From the NCBI GenBank assembly GCA_036346205.1, contig JARFJB010001980.1, forward strand, positions 801,100 to 865,099: DNA of 64,000 nt, written 5' to 3'. Shown here piece after piece: positions 54,291-64,000 of the stretch (position 1 is the stretch's first letter; the number at the start of each line of letters is the position of its first letter). The stretch comes from Vesta saturnalis. Its lineage: Eukaryota; Arthropoda; Insecta; Coleoptera; Lampyridae. The notes under the pieces were generated by a model that was not told where the DNA came from, did not search any database, and worked only from the letters and a program-made list of their open reading frames with translations. The position numbers and the translations under genes are program-made.

Positions 54291-57200
54291 CTTGTAATTT
54301 ACTCCCCCTGTATATCACAAAAACACACCTGAATATCAGATCCAAATTGTTACCGAAAACCCACCTGAATTGTGTAAAATATTACATTTATACAACTAAA
54401 AGTAAATTTTACGTTTTACTTCAAAGTAAAAGAATTTCTATTTCACAATAAGAAATCCATTACATTAATTAGAATAAAGCAATTTATTCTGCTTTAACAA
54501 TTAAAACTTTAAGATAGATATCCTTAAAGAAAATAAAAAGGGAAAACCCAATTTCGCAAATACGTATTCACATTTGATTAGTGTAAAGAATCATCCTCTT
54601 TATACCAATAAAGCGAAGGTCGCGTTACCTTGTGAAGTAGAGAATGAACTCTTATCAATATTTTCAACAACACATGTTTGAAAATATTCATGCATCACAT
54701 AAACATTTCAAACCGTAAATTGCGAATTCCAAAACGTTGACTAACCCCTTGTACCTATTAAATTGTATATAGTATTTATAGTTAATTAGAATTAGTATTT
54801 CTCTTAGACCGTGTGTACAAACCCCAAAAATTAAACACATAACACACAACCGTTGCCTAACACGAATTTGTATTAACACAAATCGTGTAAATACCAAAAC
54901 CCCGTGTAGGTCCTGCTATTTCTTTAACCTGTTCCGTATTGCAAAACGTTACTTAAGAAGTATAAGTAATAAAGAGCCAGTCCCTGATAGAAATTTGAAT
55001 TACGCTTTAACCTCACTTCAAAAACATTTTCTTAAACACAAAATATAATAAATCAGAATAAACTTACCTGGCAAAAACACAGTAATCTTCCTTGAAATTG
55101 TACACACACCCTTGTATTATTTTCACCTGAACACTTTATAATTTGTTTAGAAATAAACAAAATCCACCATTAATTTAGTTGTTTTAAATACTGTATTATA
55201 ACGCAGTTGATTTACAGAGATTTTACCAACCGACATCGACTCACAGGCGACCCCTGTGCCGAAAGTACACAAAAACGAAGAATTACTGCCTACAGAGTCG
55301 AGGACGCCAGGCTCACGTTGATGTATGGTGGGCTGCCCACAGACCAGGCGCTGAACACCCATCTTTAATTTTATTTTACCAGAATACTTTTTATTTTATT
55401 ACTTTTATTTATTATTATAATTAAGAGTTTGTTTAAATATATGTATTAAACCTGGGTACGGCATTGTTTAATGGTTATATGAGTCTAAAAGAAAAAAAAT
55501 CCACCCCTAAATTCCCTGACTAACCGAGGTTAACACAAAATCCACATAGTGGTAATTAGTAAGCTATCCTTCAAAGAAACCTGCTCTCATCCAGAAAAGG
55601 GTGCTTACAGGATATCATCGATAACAAGAGTGTACTATCTTACAATATAATGAGCTTTATTTAAATTTATGCATATGCTCCCGATACGCTCGAAACGAAA
55701 GGTTACTGAGCGGGTTGACCACCGACCTTCATTCCTTAACAATTTCTTCGTTATTTAAGTGAATGAAGGTTGTTTATGTCTAATGTGGGATCAGTGGTCT
55801 AAACCGCGTCGGTGCCGTCAGGCTATGGATAGTAATGGTATCTCCACTCACACAACTTTAAAAGTATCTTATTCTGGTGTGTTCCTGATTTGAAATAATT
55901 ATTGTAGCAAATAAAGTTGACCAAATCAAGCAATGTAATTTTAAATAATTTAATGAATAAGCTAACGAAAACAGTATTATGTAGAAATTTGATATTAGGT
56001 TTAGAAGGATCTATGCTTAGTAGTTTTTCAATACTTTTCTTTTAAAAGTATTTTAATATAAACAACAAAAATCTCTCAAAACAAGACTTAATTAAAATCC
56101 GCTACACGTAAATAGTCTTTTTAATCAACCTGCATTACGTAAGTCTAGCAAAAGTAACAATATCTAATTTAACGTTTAAGTTTAACAACATCGTAATATT
56201 GGCACACGTTTTGATTTTAGTATTTTATTTTATATAAAATGATAAAACTTGTCTTGCAGTACGTGCCTTAAAGCTTGAAGATCATAAAGCTTATTAAATT
56301 TTGCTCGCTGTCATGGTATATTGGGCAAGTGCACACTTCGTCGGAAGTGGAAGTCATGACGCAGATACCTGGATGCAATAAATTCGAAACACGCCGGAAG
56401 CGATTGAAAGCGAGCTAGCTACCTAGACATAATCTACCTTGCATACAAAACACAGATTTTTGCATCATTTTTCATGTTCTATTCAAAGTTTTTAATTTTA
56501 CCTTTATGAATAAACATTGTTCTAGACTGAATTTTTTTTAACAATCCCAAAGGAATATGCTACCTTATTTAATTATGATTATTGTAGAATGTGTAGAAGC
56601 ATTTATTTTAATTGAGCATATTTAGTTAGGATGGTCTCCAAAGATTAGTAAAAATAAATGGTAGAGTGGTTTTTCCCGTATTGTTCTATATACCCACAAA
56701 TGCCTTGTATTATTTCCATGCTTTCACTTTGTAATGTATTTCAAATTTTAAATCAAACCTATGTCACATCCATATTGCATGATTATTATTAAACAATACG
56801 TTTCAAAGTTACTAAATTTAATATATATTTTGATTTTGCCCTCCTGATTCCGCCATATGACATTATGAACAGGTTTCAAAAGTGGATAAAATTTGATACA
56901 CGTAACTACATATTGAATAGAATATGTATTATTAAATACTATTATAACCGTCATTCAGGACACCCTCAACGTAAGTAGAATGCTAACTGTAAAAACACAG
57001 GACTGAAGCTTTACAATATTAATTACTTTATGGTATCAATAATACATCAATTATACAGGTTTCTTGAGAGTAGTGTACGATAAATCAATAGACATTCGAT
57101 TAAGAATTTGTCAAGTTCATTAGTTAGTTATTATAAGTTTTTGTTATGAACGAATAAGTTCAAAGGTAAATAAGTAATTAAAAATTATTATTATTACTCT
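54291..57200. other. No gene recognised (2.9 kb)
   Basis: AT-rich. Frames at 54688-54897, 55147-55362 and 56748-56954 lack recognisable motifs. A GC-richer patch at 55200-55370 and one at 55680-55850 could be LTR or promoter sequence, but no partner copy is in the window. Confidence 0.4.
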
Positions 57201-57204
57201 AGCA

Positions 57205-57243
57205 AAGTACAGGTCGTAGGTTCAAATCCTACTCGAGGTACAC
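57205..57243 (+). repeat. tRNA 3'-half-like fragment
   Basis: CGTAGGTTCAAATCCTAC forms a perfect T-arm (GTAGG/CCTAC around a box B-like TTCAAAT loop), followed by TCGAGGTAC. No matching D-arm or anticodon arm upstream. Fragment of a tRNA or tRNA-derived SINE. Confidence 0.45.
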
Positions 57244-57611
57244 TTTTTATTTACGTATTTAATAAAATTAATAATAATTTTTCATTAGTAATATTACTGT
57301 TATACTTTCCAGTATGGATTATTCTTAAATGAAAATAATTATTTACAAATATTCACTTTAGTTGTTGGTCTAACCTTCTGGGGTGTGGGTACACCCCATC
57401 CGTTTATGTAGAAGCTATTAAATTCATAAGTATGTGCAGGGTATATACAGGGAAAATCACCGACAAACTTCTACAGTGTATTTCAACGACCAAATAAGGA
57501 CACTTTTCCTTTTTTAAATTTTATCCCAAAATGCACCCCTCAAAAGTTATACGCTCTGAAATTTCAATTTAAAATGTAGAAAGGTCACTTTTTCTTCAAG
57601 CGTATGAAAAT

Positions 57612-59142
57612 GTTCAAATTGTGCTACCGAAAACAGGAGTAGAAGTAGGACATTGTTTTACTAGTAACATTATGTTAGTACCGAAAGCCACCACAGCGCA
57701 CGATGGGGCGCTATCCGCTAGCCATCTGTCAGTCCCGTCAGTGTGTTCGAGTTATCTGTGGTTTTCGCTTTCAAAAATGTGTGAAGAAATGCAGTGTACA
57801 CCACCCGAATTAGTGAAAATTGCTAATGTTGGTGTAGAAAACTTACGAGCGACTAATAAAATGGGCTCAAGAGCAAAATGTTCGCAATTGTTGCGATAAC
57901 GTTATGTTTTCATATTCCTCTCATTTGTCCCAAAAACAGAAAACGAAAAGTTCAACTCTCTGGACACAGTACTCAATGCTTAAAGCTGAATTACACCTAA
58001 GCAATAATGTAAATATTGCAAAATATTCCAAACTCAATGCGTTTTTGAAACGTCAACGGGAAGGCTACAGCCCGAAAAAATCCAAAGTGTTAACCAAAAA
58101 ACAGTTTGACGACTTTATGCAGAATGCACCCAATGACACTTATTTAGCTAAAAAGTAAGAAATTTAGCGTCCTTCGCTATTGAAATAATTATAGATCGAT
58201 TATAGGTTATATTGACATTTAGAGTCGCAGGTGCCTGTCGTGATGAGCTATTAAAATTGAATATAGAGGATGTCGAAGATTGTGGAACATTAATTTCAGT
58301 AAAAATTCCAAATATTAAAACTAAAAAGCCACGGTCGTTTACTGTGGTCAGTGAGTTTTACTTGAATTTGTGCCGCCAGTATACCAAACTCCGCCCGAAA
58401 TATTTCCAGTCTTCCCGATTTTCTATCAAATATCAAAAGGGGAAATGTCATCAAGTAGTAATAGTCATACATACAATTTCAAGTGCGGCAAATGAAGTTG
58501 CTCTGCACTAAAATTTATCAAATCCACTCGAATATACAGGTCACTGTCTACGACGACCGTCAGTAACAATTCTTGTAGACAACGGTGGAGATATTTCTTG
58601 TTTAAAAAGGCATGTGGGCTGGAAGTCAAGCTTCGTAGCTGAGGGTCATATAGGGGAGTCTACAACAAATAAAAAGTAGACAGCCAACACAATTCTAGCC
58701 CAGGCCTATTATGATAAGCCCAGAACTTCTACAAACACAAATTGCAGCACCCCTGTTTAATTTGCTTCAAATTACGAACACACCACAACAAACAATTTGG
58801 AACAAGCTAACAATAAAATTATGAATATAGACAATGAATCAACGACCAGTCGTTTCTACATACAAAACTGTATTTTGAAGAATTGAACATTTGTAATAAA
58901 TAAATAAATATTTGCATTTTAATACGCGTGAAGATAAAATATTATATACAACAAGGTTTGGAACGCTCATTTTGTGTTTCGCCCTAACTGTAAGGTTCGG
59001 CTTCGCCTCGGCTACAGACTTTGGGCTCAACACAAAAAAGAGTGCGTTCCACTCCAAGTTATATAAACTACTATTATTTCCGTAAATTATGAACAATTTT
59101 TATTGATTTCTATACAGTCGATCTATCTTATACAAGTGAAAA
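57612..59142 (+). mobile_element. Crypton-like tyrosine-recombinase element
   Basis: About 1.5 kb, defined by the break in the left inverted-repeat arm: the arm reads up to TATGAAAAT near 57610 and resumes at TCACTAGAACT near 59148. No inverted repeats of its own and a single recombinase gene, as in Cryptons. TGAAAA occurs at both edges and may be the short target duplication. Confidence 0.6.
57777..58679 (+). pseudogene. Tyrosine recombinase (Crypton-like), frameshifted, catalytic Tyr replaced
   Basis: Starts MCEEMQCTPPELVKIANVGV. A core-binding domain follows (57904-58158: SSTLWTQYSMLKAELHLSNN, KLNAFLKRQREGY), then the catalytic domain with Arg in AGACRDELLKLN (58212-58511), TGHCLRR (HxxR) near 58545, LKRHVGW, and AEGHIGES where the nucleophile Tyr is expected (CAT instead of TAT). 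At least three frame breaks and a deletion after the N-terminus. Inactive as read. Confidence 0.8.
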
Positions 59143-59399
59143 AAAATCGCATCACTAGAACTACCCGTTCAGCAGTGGCGTCGGACTTCATGCCTTAAAA
59201 AACTATTTTTGCAAAATAAATTACAATTTTTCTGCTTTACTTTGGTAATACATTATAAAATAAAGGACTTTTTCTCTTAAATATTTCTTCTAAAATCGAC
59301 GGTCTGAAATTTTGAAAAATAAGTCTGCAACTAACTGATCTGTACTTACTTGACAATTGCTTGATTTTAATAAAACATTTTAAAATAAAGAATTAAAAT

Positions 59400-60030
59400 A
59401 AAATAAAAATTTTTTTTAAATAAAACACTTATTTTACAATAATTGCTCAAAGTGGCCCCCGCATTTCGTATTACCGACAGTCGCGTTGATCGAAATATCC
59501 CTGGAATTTGACTAATTTCCTCCAATGCTTCAACAATGCGATTCCAGAGATCGTCTCTAGTCATTGGAGCTGGAGCTGAATAGACCTTTTGCTTAAGAGC
59601 ACTCCAAATAAAGAAATCCAATATATTGTGATCCAGTGATCTAGGAGGCCAGGCTATCGAAGCACCCTTATCTCGTCAGATCCACCGGTTAGGGAACTGC
59701 GCTTGCAGGTATTTCCTCCCAGGTAATCCAAAAAGTGGTGGGACACCATCTTGCATAGAGGTTGCCTCAGATCTGACATTTAATGGCACATCTTCTATAA
59801 TGTTCCCACAAGTTAGATGCTCATTTGCCCAATTGTGGATATTATGGGAATTCTTTGCAAACAACACCTGTGTCAGAAAGACGACGGTTAATGGCAGCAA
59901 AAGTGGTATGATTCGGTTGATGTCAGTTTGGAAATCTTTCTAAATATATTCTTGCTGCAGCTAGAGAGTTACCTCCACATTCGCCAAATACAAAACGCGT
60001 GCAGTTAATTTTGCATACGAGTAACGCTCC
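59400..60030 (-). pseudogene. DUF4817-type transposase, internally deleted
   Basis: Minus strand: FGECGGNSLAAARIYLERFP and TTFAAINRRLSDTGVV (HTH domain, about 59890-60000), then directly the end of the catalytic domain: EDVPLNVRSEATSMQDGVPP, RKYLQAQFPNRWI (59676-59760), WPPRSLDHN and LDFFIWSALKQKVYS, VEALEEISQIPG (59400-59640). The middle, with the first two catalytic Asp residues, is missing. Confidence 0.8.
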
Positions 60031-61570
60031 ATCATAAATAACAATAAAATAATAAACGCGTTTTACTTAAGTAGGTAAGAACTTTTGACAATTAACTTGT
60101 AAAGATCCAGAAATACTTACAAAACTCCGTAAATTAATTATTTGATTATCCATTTATTTTGAATACAAATTCTCCGGTGCATTTCAATAATTATTTTCCC
60201 TGCTTCCGTAGTTAAACAATCGTGTTATATTTCGACGCAAGAACCCATCCAAGCGCCACCTCCATTATCTCCTCCAATCACCTTAAATTGCATACTATAT
60301 AAGCGGAACCGCGACGCGATATTAATTATCTATTTTTCTTTCCTGAAATAAACATCTTACTTCTCAGTCGAAGTCCTCGTGCCTTCGTTTCTGATTTCTA
60401 TTCCGACCTAGTTGTAATCAGAAATATTTCTACCTGCCGACCCATTCTGGGGTAAGTCATAAATTTTCCATCATTCTTCACCAGACAGATTCCGTTAAAT
60501 GGTTTTTTCTTTGCCTGGTCAGATTATTAATCGACCACGTTTGCAAAAGCACCGTCATACCTGTATACTAAACACTTATCTGGGTGCATACCCAGCGTAA
60601 AACAAACAGATCCTAACACACAAAATGCTACTCTTTGCCTTTAGGTTGTCGCCTGAAAAGTACTGAGAATTCCTCTACCTTTGCTTGTCTGAAAGGTGTA
60701 CGACTGTGCAGCCTAGAGCACTTGCAATTAAGCAAATGGTGTATAACCTTTTAGTTGATCAATCGTTTCCTACCATAAAAGTACTTAACACATACACGAT
60801 CGATCTGGGAACCTAGTGAAACCTGCAGACAGTTAATCCCATAATAATCTCCATAATCATTTTCATAATCCCGTCCTTTTTCACATTGTACAATCAAGAA
60901 TAGTTTTTGTAAAGACCAGCAGTTTAATTAAAACGCCGTAAATTAAAATAACTGTTATTTAAAAAAAAACAATGGATAAAGTACGGGTTGATCTAGTAAA
61001 CTACATGCAAAAGCCACTGCCCTAGTAAAACACGATTGTTTTTACCAGTGCCATTGTTTGTTTCTAAGAATAGATTTATTTAAGTATTCTTCACATGTAG
61101 AAGCGTCACCCACTTTGATCGTTTAATATAAATTCGTAGAATTTACCGTAAACATAACGCATTAATTTCTTTCGAGTTCAAGGTCTAATTGATTTGCGTA
61201 CATACATTAATTACTCAAATATGTAAAAGGAATTAAAGCGAAATTATTAAACGCAAAACAGATATTTCGAATTATAAAATAAAACTAGTGTATCTTATCG
61301 TCCTGATGTACGAATAATCATTCAATTCACAACAGAAAACCAAGTCCGTAGATTCCACTCTAGTTCTGAAGTCCTCTAACATGCCTAGACCAACTCAATA
61401 CTAGTTTCCTGAAGGGCCCCACCTGCCGCCTTATTTTTCTGATCTGTTTTTTTTTAATTTTATTTTAGTTAAATTGAAATATAACGTAGTTTTAGTAACT
61501 TAAAAAAAATAGCTCATTAAACAACAAAAGGACACCTTTTATAAAAATATAGAAAGGGCGCTTACCAACT
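60031..61570. other. No gene; possible LTR or promoter sequence
   Basis: ACTATATAAGCGG at about 60294-60306, then CTGAAATAAACATCTTAC (60343-60360) and a GC-richer stretch ending CCATTCTGGGGTAAG (to about 60455) look like the U3-R-U5 order of an LTR, but no second copy or target duplication was found. The rest is AT-rich. Confidence 0.3.
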
Positions 61571-61574
61571 TCAA

Positions 61575-62150
61575 ATAAGCATGGATCAGTTGTTGCAGAA
61601 AAGAAATTATTTTATAAAAACAATAAAATAACAAACAAGAACACGTTTTATTCAAGTAGGTAAAGATTTCATAACTAACTAATTTTGTTTTGTCTTGAAG
61701 ACACAGCCCACTACTAAATGAACTATCAAATAAGCACGGATCATGTGTTGCAGAAAATAAAATTATTTTTCAAAAACAATAAAATGACAAACAAAAACAA
61801 GTTTTACTCAAGTAGGTAAAATTTTCACAACTAACTAATTTTGTTTTGTCTTGAAAACGCAGCCCACTATTAAATGGATTATTAAAGAAGCATTAAATCA
61901 GTTGTTGCAGAATACAAATTATTTTTCAAAATAATAAACCCACTATTAAATGGATTATTAAAGAAGCATTAAATCAGTTGTTGCAGAATACAAATTATTT
62001 TTCAAAATAATAAACAGGAACATGTTTTTCTTAAGTAGCTAAGATTTTGGTAGATAACTAGTTTTGTTTTGTCTTGAAGGCGCAGCCTACTACTAAATGA
62101 ATTATCAAATAAGCCCGGATCAGTTGTTGCAGATTAGAAATTATTTTTCA
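61575..62150. repeat. Tandem array of ~155-bp units inside the right inverted-repeat arm
   Basis: Units contain GATCAGTTGTTGCAGA, AAATTATTTTTCAAAA, AACTAGTTTTGTTTTGTCTTG and CACTATTAAATG. There are about four copies, two with a shorter ~80-bp form repeated exactly at 61870-62010. The left arm has one counterpart. Confidence 0.8.
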
Positions 62151-62656
62151 AATTTTCTTAACAAACGCCGATTTTAGAAAACAAATTTAATAGACAATAT
62201 TCCTTTATTTTAAAATGTATTATCAAAATAAAGCAGAAAAATTTTAATTTATTTTGCAAAAATAATTTTTTCTAAGCGTTGAATGTTGACGTTACTGCTG
62301 AACCGACAGTTCTAGTGAAAAATTTTCATAATTGACGGAGATAAAGTGATTTCTCTACATTTTAAATTGAACTTTGAGAGCGTATAAATGTTTAGGGTAC
62401 ATTTTGGGATAAAATTTGAAGAGGAAAAATGTCCTAATTTGGTCCTAGGAACTCACTGTTGATCTTTGTCGGTGATTTTCCGGGATACTCGTTAAATTAT
62501 ATAAAGGTGGTAAATAGTGTATTATGTACAAGTACCGGAATATCAGAAAGTAATAAATCTTGACAGCGAATGTTTAGTGGTGTACTTATTGAAGACATAT
62601 ACTGTAAGGTCTGTAAAATATATTGACTTTTCGATTTATTATGTTCGTATAAAATA

Positions 62657-63997
62657 CTGGGTGTCCCAGTAGTTTCTGAGCCATTTTAACCGCAAATATT
62701 TCCGAACTCAGAAGCTATAGGGAGGTACGGTCTTTACAGAACATTTTCTTTTTAAATATAGTTTTTTAAGTATGAAGTCGATTATTACAACTAAAAGAAA
62801 TTTTCGGGAGGTACTTAGGAAGAATCCATCTTCTAAAAACAGCATAAAAAAGTGACAAGCTACATTTCTGCTAAACGGATCACTGGAAAAGGAAAAATAT
62901 CAAGCACGTAATGCTGATATTTTTTTAAATAGACTTTTCGTATTCAAGAAACACTAGAAGAACATAATAATCTAATATCCCTCCCAAAATAACATGCATA
63001 GCTGGATTGTCAAAATCGAAATTCACATATGTATGAAGGTATTGAAGACAACCCCTTATATTCAGATACACCAAAAAATTTATGAAAAGGATTTTCAAAA
63101 AAGAGTTGTTTTTTTCGGAAACTTTACTGGATTTATATAGAGAGGATCCCTATGTTATTCTTATACTGTCCAATGAGGCTGCGTTTCACATAAACGACCG
63201 ATGTAGTAAACATTATTGCCGCATATGGGGATTTGCAAATCCAAGGGTAATTGAGGAATACGACAGAAATTCACCGAAGTTGAACGTTTGGTGTGGTGTG
63301 TCTACAGAAAAAACATACGGATCGTTCTTTTTCGAAGAACAGAAAATTACTGGCAATGTCTACACAGACATATTACAAATTTACTTATACACACAACTTG
63401 AACAAGGTGGCGTCATAAATTCATGTTATTTTCAACAGGATGGTGCGCCGCCACATTATCGACTTATGGCTAGAACTTCTTTAACAGAAACATTTAGAAA
63501 TAGATGGATTTAACGATTCCAGACTTTTTTATATGGGATTTTATTAAAGACAGATGCTGTGACCCTATGCCTGAGACTCTGGAACAACTGCGATGTAACA
63601 TTGTCCGAGTATTTCAAGAAATTACCTCAGAGATGCTAAGAGATCTTTTTCACTACTTTTTATTCAGGTTGCAAAAATGTATAGACCAAAATGGACAACA
63701 CTTGGAACATCTTGAAGATGTTTATTAAGTTATTAAGCGAATAACGTTTACTTTAATAAAATTGCGTTTTGATCTTTCAAGTTTGTCAACAAGTAATACA
63801 TTTTTGGAAAGGGGAAAAGTTAAGCTTTCCTATAGACTCAACATATACAGGGAGTTCCGTTAAAAAAATCAACAAGATTGATACTGAAAAAATTGTATGT
63901 AAAAAGAAAATGTTCTGTAAAAACCGCACCTCCCTATCGCTTCTGAGTTCGGAGATATTTGCGGTTAAAATGGGTCAGAAACTTCTGAGACACCCAG
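62657..63997 (+). mobile_element. DUF4817-type mariner-related transposon, nearly complete
   Basis: TA at 62655-62656 and 63998-63999; tips CTGGGTGTCCCAG and its inverted partner. Inverted repeats of about 110 bp (TTTTAACCGCAAATAT, CCGAACTCAGAAGC, ACAGAACATTTTCTTTTTA). 1,341 bp with one transposase on the plus strand. The right end coincides with the window edge. Confidence 0.88.
62780..63728 (+). pseudogene. DUF4817-type transposase, frameshifted
   Basis: A degenerate N-terminal part (FREVLRKNPSSKNSIKK near 62800-62850) is followed by a 143-codon frame (63082-63513) with ILSNEAAFHINDRCSKHYCR (the first catalytic Asp appears as Asn), RIWGFANPRVIEEYDRNSP, LNVWCGVSTEKTYGSFFFEE, FQQDGAPPHY (second Asp) and RNRWI. 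The last part (63504-63728) is in another frame: IPDFFIWDFIKDR, EMLRDLF and CIDQNGQHLEHLED. About 300 codons in total, usual for the family. Confidence 0.82.
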
Positions 63998-64000
63998 TAT

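Larger units (their letters stand above)
57445..62500 (-). mobile_element. Long-TIR transposon with DUF4817-type transposase remnant
   Basis: The left arm (57445-57610 plus 59143-59370, split by a Crypton-like insertion) and the right arm (62080-62500) are inverted copies over more than 350 bp: GGAAAATCACCGACAAA, TTTTATCCCAAAATG, CAATTTAAAATGTAGA, CACTAGAACT, GTTCAGCAGT, TTTTTGCAAAATAAATTA. The minus-strand transposase remnant at 59400-60030 belongs to it. The right arm also holds a tandem array. Target duplication not resolved. Confidence 0.7.

Noticed and set aside
52969..55420. Giant LTR or satellite block as one element
   Set aside because: Two tandem-repeat blocks lie here, but no matching second copy or ends support a single element.
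60220..60470. Solo LTR
   Set aside because: TATA, poly(A)-like and GC-rich order is suggestive, but no terminal TG/CA pair with target duplication was found.
1..64000. CRISPR arrays, bacterial operons, rRNA genes
   Set aside because: No regularly spaced short repeats, Shine-Dalgarno-led gene chains or rRNA-like conserved stretches; the window is eukaryotic.

Overview
This is a gene-poor, AT-rich, repeat-packed stretch of an animal nuclear genome, most likely an arthropod and probably an insect. I base that on the element families, recognised from motifs alone: piggyBac, Maverick/Polinton, Tc1/mariner and DUF4817-type mariner relatives, PIF/Harbinger, Crypton-like tyrosine recombinase, Ty3/Gypsy and Jockey/CR1-like non-LTR elements. 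No host gene is convincingly recognised; one 108-codon frame near the left edge (1056-1382) is the only candidate.

The centrepiece is a three-level nest with exact target-site duplications at each level. (1) A piggyBac element (14351-42742, TTAA on both sides, 15-bp identical tips) was split by (2) a Maverick/Polinton (15108-41245, 6-bp CATGAG duplications, ~338-bp terminal inverted repeats starting AG), which was in turn entered by (3) a Ty3/Gypsy retrotransposon (29954-38418, 4-bp AACT duplications, 1.15-kb LTRs). Without the retrotransposon the Polinton is about 17.7 kb. Left to right it holds a truncated BIR/IAP-like gene and a Cys-rich gene (minus), three small genes (plus), integrase, two further genes and the packaging ATPase (minus), PLA2-like protein, cysteine protease, penton-like minor capsid, a tiny 53-codon gene, major capsid and one more conserved gene (plus), and protein-primed DNA polymerase B (minus). 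Together these cover integration, replication, genome packaging, capsid formation and maturation, the standard set of a virus-like transposon.

The plus-strand capsid module is open, while every minus-strand integration, replication and packaging gene carries frameshifts or a stop. Many breaks sit in homopolymers, and the two Gypsy LTRs also differ mostly in homopolymer lengths, so true decay and assembly error must be separated first. The protease lacks its own start for the conserved N-terminus and lies in the -1 frame behind an A AAA AAC heptamer at the end of the PLA2-like gene. Near the right end, two tandem hairpins show a compensatory base change.

Flanks. 1-14.3 kb: SINE-like repeat, a second, internally deleted piggyBac (2961-5676) carrying a MITE and a Tc1-like element, non-LTR reverse transcriptase fragments, PIF/Harbinger remnants and transposase N-terminal fragments. 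42.7-57 kb: non-LTR fragments, a DUF4817-type transposon (about 45.0-51.2 kb) split by a foldback-like element whose core is a ~970-bp CCCTCT microsatellite and by a mariner, then tandem repeats. 57-64 kb: a long-TIR element (about 57.4-62.5 kb) interrupted by a Crypton-like tyrosine-recombinase element, and a nearly complete DUF4817-type element (62657-63997) bounded by TA duplications at the window edge.
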